The notes beneath the pieces were generated by a model. The model worked only from the letters and a program-made list of their open reading frames with translations, did not search any database and was not told the origin of the DNA. The translations under genes and the position numbers were made by a program. From Christensenellaceae bacterium (GTDB lineage Bacteria; Bacillota; Clostridia; Christensenellales; CAG-138): a stretch of 64,000 nucleotides of DNA. Each line of letters begins with the position of its first letter. The first letter of the stretch is position 1. Positions 1 to 8,960 of this stretch are shown piece after piece. The stretch spans positions 16,855 to 80,854 of the forward strand of contig JAISKB010000012.1 in NCBI GenBank assembly GCA_031261085.1, in the 5' to 3' direction.

Positions 1-471
1 CTGGAGGTGCCCGAAATCCAAAGCGGCCTCGTATATGTAAAGAGCATCGCGCGCGAAGCCGGCAGCCGCACCAAGGTGGCCGTCTATTCGAGCGATGCGC
101 AGGTGGATGCCGTGGGTACCTGCGTAGGGCAAAAGGGCATTCGCGTGGATCGTATCGTAGGGGAACTGCACAACGAAAAAATCGACATCATCGAGTGGGA
201 CAGCGACCCCGCCGCGTATATCGCCAAGGCCCTTAGCCCGGCGCGCGTGCTGATGGTGTATATCAACGAATCCGAAAAGGCGGCCAAGGTCGTCGTGCCG
301 GATAATCAGCTGAGCCTGGCCATTGGCAAGGAGGGGCAAAACGTGCGCCTGGCGGCCAAGCTGACCGGGTGGAAAATCGACATCAAGTCCAACTCGCAGG
401 CCGAGCAGGATATGGATATTTACAACGCCGATATGCGCGGGGAGGAACCCGCGCCCGAAGCGGCCGAATAA
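1..471 (+). CDS. nusA: Transcription termination/antitermination factor NusA, C-terminal part (5' end outside window)
   Basis: Open from the first base of the window, so only the last 156 residues are present. They are the KH-domain end of NusA, an RNA-polymerase-bound factor that controls pausing, termination and antitermination. Typical NusA phrases are visible: [15 protein letters not shown], then [16 protein letters not shown] (first KH GxxG-like loop), the [10 protein letters not shown] segment, and the second KH loop [19 protein letters not shown] short acidic, Ala/Pro-rich tail follows. It heads the conserved Firmicute operon nusA-ylxR-ylxQ-infB, and the next start lies 11 bases after the stop. 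The promoter and any rimP gene would be upstream of the window. Confidence 0.97.
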   Translation: MEVPEIQSGLVYVKSIAREAGSRTKVAVYSSDAQVDAVGTCVGQKGIRVDRIVGELHNEKIDIIEWDSDPAAYIAKALSPARVLMVYINESEKAAKVVVPDNQLSLAIGKEGQNVRLAAKLTGWKIDIKSNSQAEQDMDIYNADMRGEEPAPEAAE

Positions 472-482
472 AAGGAGCAGCC

Positions 483-764
483 ATGCCGCAAAAGAAAATC
501 CCCCTGCGCATGTGCGTAGGCTGCCGCGAAATGCGGCCCAAAAAGGAATTGATTCGCATTGTGCGCGGGCAGGATGGCGCGGTGGCGGCCGACCCAACGG
601 GCAAAGCGCAGGGGCGCGGCGCCTATTTGTGCGGCAGCGCGGCCTGCCTCGAAAAGGCGCAAAAAACCCGCGCGCTCGAGCGTGCGCTGGATAGCAAAAT
701 CGGCGCGGAGGTATTTGAGCGGCTGCGCGAACAGCTTAAGGGGGAAGACGCGGCGCATGAATGA
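483..764 (+). CDS. ylxR: YlxR/RnpM family RNA-binding protein (DUF448)
   Basis: 93-residue protein of the YlxR family, described in Bacillus as an RNA-binding modulator of RNase P (RnpM). The family signature is clear: RMCVGCREMRPKKELIRIVR near the N-terminus and then a GRGAYLC motif. Two cysteines in CVGC and further cysteines in LCGSAAC could form a small metal or structural site. The ATG at 483 was chosen because AAAGGAG lies just upstream and it follows the nusA stop; a longer reading from 369 would run inside nusA. The 3' end overlaps ylxQ by 8 bases, implying translational coupling. Confidence 0.95.
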   Translation: MPQKKIPLRMCVGCREMRPKKELIRIVRGQDGAVAADPTGKAQGRGAYLCGSAACLEKAQKTRALERALDSKIGAEVFERLREQLKGEDAAHE

Positions 765-1080
765 TGACAAGCTGCGCGGCGTGCTGGGGTTTGCCATGCG
801 GGCAGGCAAGTGCCTAAGCGGCGATTTTGCCTGCGAGCGGGCGTTGCGCGGCGGCAAGGTATGTGCCCTGCTGCTGGATGCGGCGGCCTCGGCCAACACG
901 AAAGATAAATATGTTTCCCTGTGCGAGCGCGAGAAGGTCCCTTGCATATTGTTAGAGGATATGGGCGGCGCGATAGGCAAGGAAGGCCGCATGGTAGCGG
1001 CGGTTACGGATAGCGGGTTTGCCCGCATGTTAACAGAGGCGGACGCAAACCGCAACACGAATTTCTTCGGGGGTAAATAA
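757..1080 (+). CDS. ylxQ: YlxQ, L7Ae/L30e-family ribosome-associated protein
   Basis: 107-residue L7Ae-like protein, a family that binds kink-turn RNA. The start [17 protein letters not shown] is the usual YlxQ opening (L..LGLA.RAGK..SG), and the middle [15 protein letters not shown] matches the family. The start at 757 overlaps the ylxR stop and lies in the conserved slot between ylxR and infB. A longer frame beginning at 559 is the out-of-frame shadow of ylxR. Its exact role is unsettled in the family; ribosome assembly or tRNA/RNase P association is the usual inference. Confidence 0.92.
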   Translation: MNDDKLRGVLGFAMRAGKCLSGDFACERALRGGKVCALLLDAAASANTKDKYVSLCEREKVPCILLEDMGGAIGKEGRMVAAVTDSGFARMLTEADANRNTNFFGGK

Positions 1081-1084
1081 ACAC

Positions 1085-3781
1085 ATGGCAAAAGCGAAAG
1101 TGATAGATACGGCAAAAGAGCTTGAAGGGCAGGCGCAAGTACTGTTTGAGCGCATAAAACAAACGCAGGATGCGCTGGGCGAAACGCTGGGCGCGCTGCG
1201 CAATGCCGAGGGCAGGCTGGTTCAAAAGGAACAGCAGGCCGAGCGGGAGCGCGTAGAGCGCGAAAAGGCGGAGCGCCTTCGTGAGCTGCTGGCCAGCGAG
1301 GGCGATTTGGCGTTCCATGTGGGGGAACCCGAGGAATATGTGCCGGAAGCGCCCGCTCAAACGCCCGCGCAGGCCGCCGGGGAGCCCAAACCGCAGGCCG
1401 AAGCGCCGGTGGCGGGGCAGCCCGCAGCCGCCGCCGCGGCGCCCGAGCCCGAAAAGCCCCTCCCCGCCGAAGAACCGGCAAAGCCCGCGCCCGCGCAGGC
1501 GGCGCCCGCCCCGCGCCCCACTGGCCAACAGAGCGGGTATGTGCAGCGTCCCAGCGGGCAGCAGGGCGGCTATGCGCCGCGCCCAAATAATGGGCAGCAG
1601 GGTGGCTACGCGCCGCGCCCGAATAATGGGCAGCAGGGCGGTTATGCCCCGCGCCCCAACAATGGGCAGCAGGGTGGTTACGCGCCGCGCCCCGGCGGAC
1701 AGCAGGGCGGCTATGCCCCGCGTCCCGGCGGTCAGCAGCAAGGCGGGCCGCGTACCGGCGGCCAGCAGGGCAGCCGGCCCCCGCGTGCGGATGGCGCACC
1801 GACATCCGGCTATCAAGCGCGCCCGGTGACGGCCGCGGCGGGGCATACCGGGTATGACCCCAAAAACAATACCCGCCGCCGCGAGGACGACCGCAGGATA
1901 AAATCCAAAAAGAGCATTGTAAAAGAAGCCGCGCCGCAGATACTATGGGATGACGATACCCCCATGGGCCGCAAGCAGCGCAGGAAGCAGCAACAGCAGA
2001 TGCATAGACCCGAGCCGGTGGTGATAGAAAAGGCCATACTCACAACAGAGCTGGTCACGGTAAAGGAGCTTTCCGTAAAAATCGGCAAGCCCGCCGCCGA
2101 AATCATCAAAAAGCTGTTTATATTGGGCATTATGGCCACCATCAACCAAGAGGTGGACTTGGACACCTGCTCCCTCATCGCGGGGGAATATGGCATAGAG
2201 GTAGAGCAGCAGCTCACCAAAACGGCCGAGGATGCGCTGCAGGTGAGTGTGGATGAGGTGGATGTCGAAACGGATATGCAGCCCCGCCCGCCGGTCGTCA
2301 CGATTATGGGCCATGTCGATCACGGCAAAACCAGCCTGCTCGACGCCATCCGCGAGAGCAGCATCACCGAAGGTGAGGCAGGCGGCATCACGCAGCATAT
2401 CGGCGCCTATACGGTGGAGTGCAACGGGCGGCAAATCACGTTTATCGATACGCCGGGGCACGAAGCGTTTACCTCCATGCGCGCGCGCGGCGCCCAGGTG
2501 ACGGATATCGTCATACTGGTTGTGGCGGCGGATGACGGCATCATGCCGCAAACCATCGAGGCTATCAACCATGCCAAGGCGGCGGGCGTGCCCATCGTCG
2601 TGGCCATCAATAAAATGGACCGCGAATCGGCGGATCCGGACAGGGTAAAGCAGCAGCTCACCGAGTATGGGCTGGTTACCGAGGAATGGGGCGGCGAAAC
2701 CATCTGCGTGCCGGTTTCGGCAAAAACGCGGCAGGGGCTGGATACCCTGCTGGAGATGGTGCTGCTGCAGGCCGACGTGCTGGAGCTGCGCGCCAACCCC
2801 CATCGCATCGCCAAGGGTACCATTATCGAGGCGGAGCTGCATAAGGGACGCGGCCCCATCGCCACGGTGCTGGTGCAAAACGGCACGCTCAAAATCGGCG
2901 ACCCCATCGTGGCGGGCACGACCTATGGCCGTGTGCGCGCCATGATGGATGATAAGGGCCGCCGGGTAGAGGAAGCGGGCCCCAGCCAGCCTGTCGAGGT
3001 GCTGGGCTTCTCCGAAGTGCCCAGCGCGGGCGACATGATGAACGTGGCCGAAATCGACAAGCTCTCGCGCCAGGTGGCCGAGGAGCGCAGGGATAAGCAA
3101 AAGGCCGAGCAGCTTAAGGCCATGACCAAGGTGAGCCTCGACGACCTGTTCACCCAAATCGCCGAGGGCCAGGTGAAGGACTTAAACGTCATCGTAAAGG
3201 CGGATGTGCAGGGCTCGGTAGAAGCCGTGAAGCAGGCGCTCGAAAAGCTATCCAACGAAGAGGTGCGGGTTAAGTGCATACACGGCGGCGTGGGCGCCAT
3301 AACGGGCAGCGATATTATGTTCGCCTCGGCCAGCAACGCCATCGTCATCGGCTTCAACGTGCGGCCGGATAGCATGGCCCGCGAAACTGCCGAGCGCGAA
3401 AAGGTGGATGTGCGCATGTACCGCATCATCTATCAGGCCATCGAGGATATCGAAAAGGCCATGAAGGGCATGTTCGCGCCCGTGTTCGAAGAAAACGAGC
3501 TGGGCCGCATCACCGTGCGCAGCACCTTCAAGGTGAGCGGCGTGGGCACCATTGCCGGCGCGTATGTAAACAGCGGCAAGGTCAACCGCAACGCGCAGGT
3601 GCGCGTCGTGCGGGATGGCGTGGTGGTGCACGAGGGCAAAATATCCTCCCTCAAGCGCTTTAAGGATGACGCGCGCGAGGTCGCCGCGGGCTACGAGTGC
3701 GGTATCGGCATCGAGAACTTCAACGATATCCACGAGGGCGACGTGATAGAAGCATTTATAATGAAAGAGGTGGAGCGTTAA
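1085..3781 (+). CDS. infB: Translation initiation factor IF-2 with a repeat-rich N-terminus
   Basis: 898-residue GTPase that places initiator tRNA on the 30S subunit. The G domain begins near residue 405: G1 GHVDHGKT (about 409-416), the G3 motif DTPGHEAF (about 454) and G4 NKMD (about 508). Domains II to IV follow and end with the usual EGDVIEAF. A region around residues 325-390 ([19 protein letters not shown]) is the IF2 N-terminal helical domain. Before it lie a charged coiled-coil-like segment, an Ala/Pro-rich linker, and about seven repeats of a 12-residue unit based on [12 protein letters not shown] at about residues 154-225 (bases 1546-1760). The initiator ATG has no strong AGGAGG but follows the ylxQ stop by 4 bases. 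Confidence 0.98.
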   Translation: MAKAKVIDTAKELEGQAQVLFERIKQTQDALGETLGALRNAEGRLVQKEQQAERERVEREKAERLRELLASEGDLAFHVGEPEEYVPEAPAQTPAQAAGEPKPQAEAPVAGQPAAAAAAPEPEKPLPAEEPAKPAPAQAAPAPRPTGQQSGYVQRPSGQQGGYAPRPNNGQQGGYAPRPNNGQQGGYAPRPNNGQQGGYAPRPGGQQGGYAPRPGGQQQGGPRTGGQQGSRPPRADGAPTSGYQARPVTAAAGHTGYDPKNNTRRREDDRRIKSKKSIVKEAAPQILWDDDTPMGRKQRRKQQQQMHRPEPVVIEKAILTTELVTVKELSVKIGKPAAEIIKKLFILGIMATINQEVDLDTCSLIAGEYGIEVEQQLTKTAEDALQVSVDEVDVETDMQPRPPVVTIMGHVDHGKTSLLDAIRESSITEGEAGGITQHIGAYTVECNGRQITFIDTPGHEAFTSMRARGAQVTDIVILVVAADDGIMPQTIEAINHAKAAGVPIVVAINKMDRESADPDRVKQQLTEYGLVTEEWGGETICVPVSAKTRQGLDTLLEMVLLQADVLELRANPHRIAKGTIIEAELHKGRGPIATVLVQNGTLKIGDPIVAGTTYGRVRAMMDDKGRRVEEAGPSQPVEVLGFSEVPSAGDMMNVAEIDKLSRQVAEERRDKQKAEQLKAMTKVSLDDLFTQIAEGQVKDLNVIVKADVQGSVEAVKQALEKLSNEEVRVKCIHGGVGAITGSDIMFASASNAIVIGFNVRPDSMARETAEREKVDVRMYRIIYQAIEDIEKAMKGMFAPVFEENELGRITVRSTFKVSGVGTIAGAYVNSGKVNRNAQVRVVRDGVVVHEGKISSLKRFKDDAREVAAGYECGIGIENFNDIHEGDVIEAFIMKEVER
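1546..1760 (+). repeat. In-frame tandem repeats encoding the IF-2 [10 protein letters not shown] linker
   Basis: About seven near-identical 33-36 base units inside infB encode [12 protein letters not shown] or [11 protein letters not shown]. Third-position differences between units (for example ggtggctacgcg against ggcggttatgcc) show that the protein sequence is kept while the DNA drifts. The units are multiples of three bases, so gain or loss of a unit keeps the reading frame. The peptide is Gln/Gly/Tyr/Arg/Pro-rich and predicted to be disordered. Confidence 0.9.
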
Positions 3782-3805
3782 GCGCACCCATTATAAGGAG
3801 AAGGT

Positions 3806-4177
3806 ATGTCCATCCGTTACCAAAGAATGAATGAGGAGATCAAAAAGACGCTCAGCGAGATTTTGCGGGAGCTAAAAGACCCGCGCGTTTCGCCCCTGGC
3901 CAGCATCATGGGCGTGGAGGTCACCAACGACCTTAAGCACGCCAAGGTGAAGGTGAGCGTCTACGATAAGGAGCAGGAGCCAAGGGAGCAGACCGTGGCC
4001 GCGCTCAACAAGGCCGAGGGCTTTATTGCCCGGGAAGTGGGCCGCCGTATGCAGATACGCGCGCTGCCCAAATTTAAGTTTTTGCTGGATGATTCCATCG
4101 AATACAGCGTGCATATTTCCGGCATCCTGCGCGAGCTGCACAAGGATGACCCGGAAGAAACAGCGCCCGAAGAATAG
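3806..4177 (+). CDS. rbfA: Ribosome-binding factor A
   Basis: 123-residue RbfA, a KH-fold 30S maturation factor acting near the 5' end of 16S rRNA helix 1. Diagnostic text: RYQRMNEEIKKTLSEIL at the N-terminus, LKDPRVSPLASIMGVEVTND, then LKHAKVKVSVY and the C-terminal LPKFKFLLDDSIEYSVHIS. AAGGAG stands 6 bases before ATG 3806. It follows infB by 24 bases in the standard order and ends with a short acidic tail. Confidence 0.97.
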   Translation: MSIRYQRMNEEIKKTLSEILRELKDPRVSPLASIMGVEVTNDLKHAKVKVSVYDKEQEPREQTVAALNKAEGFIAREVGRRMQIRALPKFKFLLDDSIEYSVHISGILRELHKDDPEETAPEE

Positions 4178-4196
4178 GGCGCGCAAAGGAGAAGCT

Positions 4197-5183
4197 ATGC
4201 TGCGCCAAGCCGAATTACAAAATATTCAAGCGTTTATCGCCGGGCAAACCGCGTTTACGGTGATTGCGCACATAGCGCCGGATGGGGATACACTAGGATC
4301 CTCCCTGGCGCTTTTATGTTTGCTGCGGGGGCTGCACAAACAGGCCGAGGTGGTGTGCGCCGAGCCGGTGCCCCAAGTGTATGCCTGCCTGCCCTTTGCG
4401 GGCGGGGTAAAGCTCCCCCGCGATGCCGCCGCTTACCCTGCCGTCATATCGGTGGATTGCGCCGACATGGCGCGCATGGGCGATGCGCTGGCACTGTTCC
4501 AAAAGGCGGCGGTCACCTGCAATATCGATCACCACCCCACCAACGATGCCTATGCCGCCTACAACGCGGTGGATGCCTCCGCCGCGGCCACAGGGGAGCT
4601 GATTTACAGCCTGGCGCGGGCCGTTGGCGTTGCGGTTTCGGCGGATATGGCCAACTGCCTGTATGCCGCGCTCATGACGGATACCGGCTGCTTCGCCTAT
4701 TCCAACACCACGCCAGATACGCTTCGCATCGCGGGGGAGCTGCTCGCCTGCGGCGCCAATGGCTATGACCTAAACCTGCGCATGTTCCGCAGCATGCCCT
4801 ATGCGAAGCTGCGCCTGCTGGGCGTGGCCATCGCCAACTGCCGGCTGTATTGCGATGGGCAGCTGGGCATTACGACCCTGCGCTGCGAAGAGGTGCTCTC
4901 TTGCGGCGCGCGGGAGGAGGACCGCGAGGGCATTGTGGACCATGTGCGGGATATCGACACCGTGGAGATAGCCGTATTTTTGCGCGAGAGCGAGGGCGAA
5001 CCAAATACCTATACCGTGAGCCTGCGCTCCAAGCACTGGGCCGATGTGGGCGGCATGGCGGCGCGGCGGGGCGGCGGCGGGCACGCGCGCGCGGCGGGCT
5101 ATACCTCGCGCGGCAGCTTCGAAGAAGTTTATGGCGATGCGCTCGCGGGCGCAAAGGAGATACTCAATTGGAAGGAATCGTAA
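4197..5183 (+). CDS. nrnA: DHH/DHHA1 phosphoesterase, NrnA-type oligoribonuclease/pAp phosphatase
   Basis: 328-residue bifunctional phosphoesterase. Members degrade 2-5 nucleotide RNAs and pAp or c-di-nucleotide products using two Mn ions. Visible motifs: IAPDGDTLGSSLAL (motif I), SVDCADM, the signature NIDHHPTND (DHH near residue 110), and the DHHA1 glycine-rich GGGGHARAAG near the C-terminus. The ATG at 4197 is preceded by AAAGGAGAAGCT; a frame reading from 4026 is a shadow of rbfA. It sits between rbfA and truB, the usual place in Firmicutes, and its 3' end overlaps the truB start. Confidence 0.94.
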   Translation: MLRQAELQNIQAFIAGQTAFTVIAHIAPDGDTLGSSLALLCLLRGLHKQAEVVCAEPVPQVYACLPFAGGVKLPRDAAAYPAVISVDCADMARMGDALALFQKAAVTCNIDHHPTNDAYAAYNAVDASAAATGELIYSLARAVGVAVSADMANCLYAALMTDTGCFAYSNTTPDTLRIAGELLACGANGYDLNLRMFRSMPYAKLRLLGVAIANCRLYCDGQLGITTLRCEEVLSCGAREEDREGIVDHVRDIDTVEIAVFLRESEGEPNTYTVSLRSKHWADVGGMAARRGGGGHARAAGYTSRGSFEEVYGDALAGAKEILNWKES

Positions 5184-6058
5184 ACCTGCTTAAACCGCCG
5201 GGCATTACCTCGAGCGACGCGGTTTGTGATATACGCCGCATATTCGGGCTCAAGCGCGTGGGGCATACGGGCACGCTGGATCCTGGCGCGGCGGGCGTGC
5301 TGCCCATCTGCATCGGCCGCGCGACCCGGCTTTTTGACTATTTGGTCGATAAAGAAAAGGAATATATAGCCGAAATCGCGTTTGGCGCGGCGACCGATAC
5401 GCAGGATGCCTATGGCGCAATCGTGGAGCAGGCGCCCACCGCCATAACGGCGGCGGAGCTAAGCGCTGTGCTGCCCCGTTTTTTTGGCGAGCAGGAACAG
5501 ATCGCGCCCATGTACAGCGCGGTGCGGGTGAACGGCAGACGGCTGTATGAGGTAGCCCGCGCCGGCGGCGAAACCATCGAAAAGCGGCGCCAAATTTGCG
5601 TATCGGCATTGGAATTGTTGGAGCAAACGGGGCGCCAAGCCTATCTGCTGCGCATGGTGTGCTCCAAGGGTACCTATGTGCGCACGCTCTGCTATGATAT
5701 TGGCCGCGCGTTGGGCGTGCCCGCGCACCTGTCGTTTTTGCTGCGCACCCAAAGCGGCGCGTTCACGCTGCGCGATTCTTACACGCTGGAGGAGCTGCGC
5801 GCATTGGCAGAGCGGGGCCAATTGCCCGCCGCGGTAATCAGCGCGGAGCAAAGCTTAAGCCGCCTTCCCGCGGCGCGGCTCACGCTGGATGACCGGGAAA
5901 TCCGCTTGCTGCGCAATGGCGCGCCGGTGCGCGCGCAGGCGCAATATGCCGCGCAAACGCCGCTGCGCGTATATGTGAACGATGGTTTTTGGGGCATAGG
6001 CAAGCTGGGGGCGGAGGGCCTGCGCATAGAGCTTTTTTTGGGAGAAGAGAATGGGTAG
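5168..6058 (+). CDS. truB: tRNA pseudouridine(55) synthase TruB (TTG start)
   Basis: 296-residue pseudouridine synthase that modifies U55 in the T-loop of tRNAs. The N-terminus reads IVNLLKPPGITSSDAV, followed by the catalytic block KRVGHTGTLDPGAAGVLP containing the nucleophilic Asp at about residue 38, and later GGETIEKRR and SKGTYVRTLCYDIG. The only start that keeps this N-terminus is TTG at 5168, 8 bases after AAAGGAGAT; it lies inside the end of nrnA (16-base overlap). A PUA-like tail is present. The gene overlaps ribF by 8 bases. Confidence 0.95.
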   Translation: MEGIVNLLKPPGITSSDAVCDIRRIFGLKRVGHTGTLDPGAAGVLPICIGRATRLFDYLVDKEKEYIAEIAFGAATDTQDAYGAIVEQAPTAITAAELSAVLPRFFGEQEQIAPMYSAVRVNGRRLYEVARAGGETIEKRRQICVSALELLEQTGRQAYLLRMVCSKGTYVRTLCYDIGRALGVPAHLSFLLRTQSGAFTLRDSYTLEELRALAERGQLPAAVISAEQSLSRLPAARLTLDDREIRLLRNGAPVRAQAQYAAQTPLRVYVNDGFWGIGKLGAEGLRIELFLGEENG

Positions 6059-6923
6059 TATCATTGCGCTGGGCACGTTCGATGGCGTGCATCTGGGGCA
6101 TAAAAAACTGATCGATACGGCGGTGGAGTTGGCCGGGCAAAGCGGCCATACGCCCCTCATATATACGTTTGCCAACCATCCGTTGGCGGCGCTGGGGCAA
6201 ACGCCCCGCCTGCTGATGACGGATGAGCGGCGCATAGAGGCGCTGCGCGTCTGCTGCGATACCGTGGCGGATGTATTCGACCCCGCGTACGCGGCGATAG
6301 AGCCCGAAGCGTTTGCGCGGCTTTTGCGCACGCGCTTCCATATCGAAGCCGCGGTGGTGGGCTTTAACTATACCTTCGGCCGCCGGGGCGCGGGGGATGT
6401 CGCCCTGCTGCGGGGCTTGGGCGCCGCGCTGGGCTTTGCGGTGCGTGAAATACCGCCCATGCTGTATGCGGGCGAACCCATCTCCAGCACCCGCATACGC
6501 GCGTGTGTGGAGCAAGGCGACATGCCCGCCGCCCGGGCCATGCTGGGGCGGAGCTACTGCCTGGAGGGCGAGGTGCTGCGCGGCCGCGCCCTTGGCCGCA
6601 CGATGGGGTTCCCCACGGCCAATATTCTGCCGCCCGCCTGCCTGGCGCTGCCTGCCGCGGGGGTATATGCGACCCGCGCGCGGGTGGGGGGGCAAAGCTT
6701 CCGCGCCGTTACCAACATAGGCAAAAACCCTACGGTAGCGGGCAAAACGCTCACGGTCGAAACCCACCTGATAGGCTTTGACAAAGAAGTATATGGCCAA
6801 ACGCTGCAGCTGGAATTTGTGCAATGGCTTCGGGGCGAGGTGCGATTTGGCTCCAAACAAGAATTGGCGGAGCAAATAGCCGAGGACACAAAAAATGCCG
6901 ATGCGCTTTTGAAGAATGCCTAA
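6051..6923 (+). CDS. ribF: Bifunctional riboflavin kinase / FAD synthetase
   Basis: 290-residue enzyme making FMN and FAD from riboflavin. The N-terminal nucleotidyltransferase domain carries the HxGH-type motif GTFDGVHLGH (residues 8-17) and the SSTRIR motif near residue 145. The C-terminal flavokinase domain carries GRTMGFPTANI (about 183-193) and VTNIGKNPT. It starts 8 bases before the truB stop. It closes the operon: a fresh promoter follows before rpsO. Confidence 0.97.
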   Translation: MGSIIALGTFDGVHLGHKKLIDTAVELAGQSGHTPLIYTFANHPLAALGQTPRLLMTDERRIEALRVCCDTVADVFDPAYAAIEPEAFARLLRTRFHIEAAVVGFNYTFGRRGAGDVALLRGLGAALGFAVREIPPMLYAGEPISSTRIRACVEQGDMPAARAMLGRSYCLEGEVLRGRALGRTMGFPTANILPPACLALPAAGVYATRARVGGQSFRAVTNIGKNPTVAGKTLTVETHLIGFDKEVYGQTLQLEFVQWLRGEVRFGSKQELAEQIAEDTKNADALLKNA

Positions 6924-6933
6924 TATCTGCCTA

Positions 6934-6962
6934 TTTACAACGCAAACGGGATATGGTATAGT
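6934..6962 (+). promoter_or_regulatory. rpsO promoter and leader
   Basis: TTTACA (6934-6939), a 17-base spacer, then TATAGT (6957-6962): a good housekeeping promoter just after ribF. The transcript would have a leader of about 90 bases before rpsO at 7061, starting with a GCCGC-TTTA-GCGGC hairpin at 6970-6983. S15 autoregulates through its leader in several bacteria, so this leader is the place to look. Confidence 0.75.
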
Positions 6963-7060
6963 TAACAAGCCGCTTTAGCGGCAAGAACCGATCGCTGCGT
7001 TTGGCGAATCTCCAACGCCATGCTCGGTCTTCGGGGATCATTATTTTAGGAGGATTACCC

Positions 7061-7318
7061 ATGAAAACCAAGGCAGAACTCATCGAAGCATTTGGCCGTC
7101 ACGAAGGTGATACCGGCTCGCCCGAGGTGCAAATTGCACTGCTGACCGAGCGTATCAACCACCTGAACGAACATCTTAAAATCAACAAGAAGGATCATCA
7201 CTCCCGCCGTGGCCTGCTTAAAATGGTAGGTCAGCGCCGTGGCCTGCTCAACTACCTCAAAGAAAAGGACATCGAGCGGTACCGTGCCATTATTGCCAGC
7301 TTAAGCCTGCGCAAATAA
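7061..7318 (+). CDS. rpsO: 30S ribosomal protein S15
   Basis: 85-residue S15, a primary 16S rRNA binder in the platform. Typical text: [38 protein letters not shown] and RRGLLNYLK. The start is ATG 7061 with TAGGAGGATTACCC ahead of it; a longer frame from 7001 is leader sequence. It has its own promoter and an intrinsic terminator 28 bases after the stop. In many Firmicutes pnp follows, but here a leftward gene does. Confidence 0.98.
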   Translation: MKTKAELIEAFGRHEGDTGSPEVQIALLTERINHLNEHLKINKKDHHSRRGLLKMVGQRRGLLNYLKEKDIERYRAIIASLSLRK

Positions 7319-7346
7319 GGCGAACATACCCCATATTGCTTAAAGT

Positions 7347-7374
7347 AAAAGCGCATCGGTTTCGGTGCGCTTTT
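7347..7374 (+). terminator. rpsO intrinsic terminator
   Basis: AAAAGCGCA (7347-7355) pairs with TGCGCTTTT (7366-7374) around a 10-base loop, ending in a short T run. Confidence 0.85.
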
Positions 7375-7395
7375 AAAGTTGGGTAAGCTCTACAC

Positions 7396-7509
7396 CTTCC
7401 CCGGGGAAGGGGAATTTTTTTGGGGAGCGTTTTTGCGGGGGCCGATACCGCTTGCGGCGCAGCCGCAAAAAATTCCCCCTCCTTGGGGAGGGGGTTAGGG
7501 GAGGGGGCT
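7396..7509. repeat. Intergenic GC-rich hairpin repeat
   Basis: The gap between rpsO and the leftward gene holds CCTTCCCCGGGGAAGG, a CTTGCGGCGCAGCCGCAAAA hairpin, and a module TTCCCCCTCC-TTGG-GGAGGGGG followed by TTAGGGG. The last module recurs at 13768 and, inverted, at 51487. Confidence 0.75.
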
Positions 7510-7519
7510 TCCTACCTCT

Positions 7520-8536
7520 CTACTTCTCCGTTTCCGCCTGCACCTTTTCGCCCGAAAGATAGATATGAATCGTACCGCTCTCATCGGTGCGCAGGAGCGG
7601 TATGCCCTGCTTGCGGAGCTTTTCCAGCGTTTGCGCGTGCGGATGCCCATAGCTGTTGCCCGCCCCGACCGATGCGATGACCAGCGAGGGGTTGACGGCG
7701 CGCAGGAACGCATCGGTGGTGGAGGTGGAGCTGCCGTGGTGCCCCAGGCAGAGCACGGTGGCGGCAAAGCGGGCCCGCGACAGGTTGGCGAGCATGGCTT
7801 CCTCGGCATGGGCCTCCGCATCCCCCGTGAGCAGTATAGCGGTTTTGCCATAGGTCACGCGCAGCACGATGCTCCAATCGTTCAGGTCCTCGTGCCGCAC
7901 ATTTTTTAGCGGCGAAAGCACATCCACCGTAACGGTGGAATCCCAGTCGAGGGAAACATCCTTGCCGCCATACGCGGCATAGGTGGGGCCGCTGCGCCTT
8001 TCGAGCGCGGCCAGCATGCTTTCGAAAGTGGAGGTGGTGTTTTCGACATCGGGCATATAGAATGCCCCTATTTCAAAATTATCGATGATATCGGGCATGG
8101 AGCCGATATGGTCGCTGTCCGGGTGGGTAGCCACCACGACATCCAGCTTTTTGACGCCCTGCTTGCGCAAAAACGCGGCGATGGCGGGGTAATATCCGCG
8201 CTCCCCGGCATCTATCAGCATGGTGCGGCCGGCGGGAGAGCGCAAAAACGTGCAATCGCCCTGCCCAACATCCAGCACATACGCATGCAGCCCATCCTGC
8301 GCGGTGATATCCCCCGAAACGAATACCGGCCCGCCCGGCGTGGGCGAGGGGGTGGGCGCAAGCTCCAGCTGCGGCAGCTTATCCACAATGCCCAGCAGGT
8401 AGCGGAAGGCATCCAGCGGCTGCACGTTGTGCTGGGCGCAGTATACAAAGGTGACAAAGCCCAGTATGATAAGCAGCACCAGCAGCTTAAACAGCGCTGA
8501 CCTTCGCTTTTTGGCGGATTTCCTTTTCTTATCCAT
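7520..8536 (-). CDS. Membrane-anchored metallo-beta-lactamase-fold hydrolase (ComEC C-terminal-like)
   Basis: 338-residue protein with a basic N-terminus (KKRKSAKKRR), one membrane segment at about residues 16-36 acting as signal anchor, a Pro/Thr linker (PTPSPTPGG), and an extracytoplasmic metallo-beta-lactamase domain. Motifs: VLDVGQGDCTFL, the metal site THPDSDHIGSM, LTGDAEAHAEE and LGHHGSSTS. This is the secreted DNA-internalisation-related ComEC/Rec2-like family, here without the ComEC channel domain; the substrate is unknown (nucleic acid or phosphodiester is usual). The start at 8536 was chosen for AAAGGAGCCCGCT; an upstream in-frame ATG at 8671 would add 45 unlikely residues. Confidence 0.85.
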   Translation of the reverse strand: MDKKRKSAKKRRSALFKLLVLLIILGFVTFVYCAQHNVQPLDAFRYLLGIVDKLPQLELAPTPSPTPGGPVFVSGDITAQDGLHAYVLDVGQGDCTFLRSPAGRTMLIDAGERGYYPAIAAFLRKQGVKKLDVVVATHPDSDHIGSMPDIIDNFEIGAFYMPDVENTTSTFESMLAALERRSGPTYAAYGGKDVSLDWDSTVTVDVLSPLKNVRHEDLNDWSIVLRVTYGKTAILLTGDAEAHAEEAMLANLSRARFAATVLCLGHHGSSTSTTDAFLRAVNPSLVIASVGAGNSYGHPHAQTLEKLRKQGIPLLRTDESGTIHIYLSGEKVQAETEK

Positions 8537-8790
8537 AGCGGGCTCCTTTGCGATTATCCCATATATTGTATCATGGGCGCCGCATAAATACCATGGCGGC
8601 GTTGCCGTGGCGGCATCCCGCGCGGCGTTCCGCAAAAAACAGGAAAAATAATGGACATCCATGCGCTGCAACAGCCAGCCAAAAAACGGGATATTTGCAT
8701 GTTTTTAGAAGAATTAGATATATTGGCAATAAAATAATCTAAAATCGAAATAAAAAAGTGATAAATTGAATACATTCACATCAAAAGGAC

Positions 8791-8819
8791 TTGCGTTTAC
8801 AACAAATGTGAAGTAAAAT
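8791..8819 (+). promoter_or_regulatory. Promoter of first PPKTG surface-protein gene, with inverted repeat
   Basis: TTGCGT (8791-8796), 17 bases, TAAAAT (8814-8819). ATGTGAA lies in the spacer (8806-8812) and its inverse TTCACAT lies just upstream (8775-8781), an operator-like arrangement. The same block recurs ahead of the paralogue at 10545-10573. The leader of about 135 bases carries AGTAAC/AGTAAT repeats. The rest of the gap from 8537 to 8960 is AT-rich and shows no gene. Confidence 0.65.
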
Positions 8820-8960
8820 ACAAATGTTATGTAGAACAAAAAGTAATACAAAGTAACATAAAACATTACTAAGTAACTTTTGCGGAATACATGCTGAATA
8901 TACACAGTTGTACTATGCATATGGTTATAATCAAAAGTTTTTAGGTGGAGGTACCAATTT

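Noticed and set aside
420..1805. Long leftward open frames opposite nusA-infB (461 and 280 codons) and similar ones opposite other genes
   Set aside because: They are antisense shadows in GC-rich coding DNA: no ribosome binding sites, low-complexity Ala/Arg/Pro composition, and the sense strand encodes well-conserved proteins.
6963..7060. tRNA-like hairpins in the rpsO leader
   Set aside because: The GCCGC-TTTA-GCGGC stem is a simple hairpin; no T-loop or cloverleaf could be drawn. No tRNA gene was found elsewhere in the window by eye.
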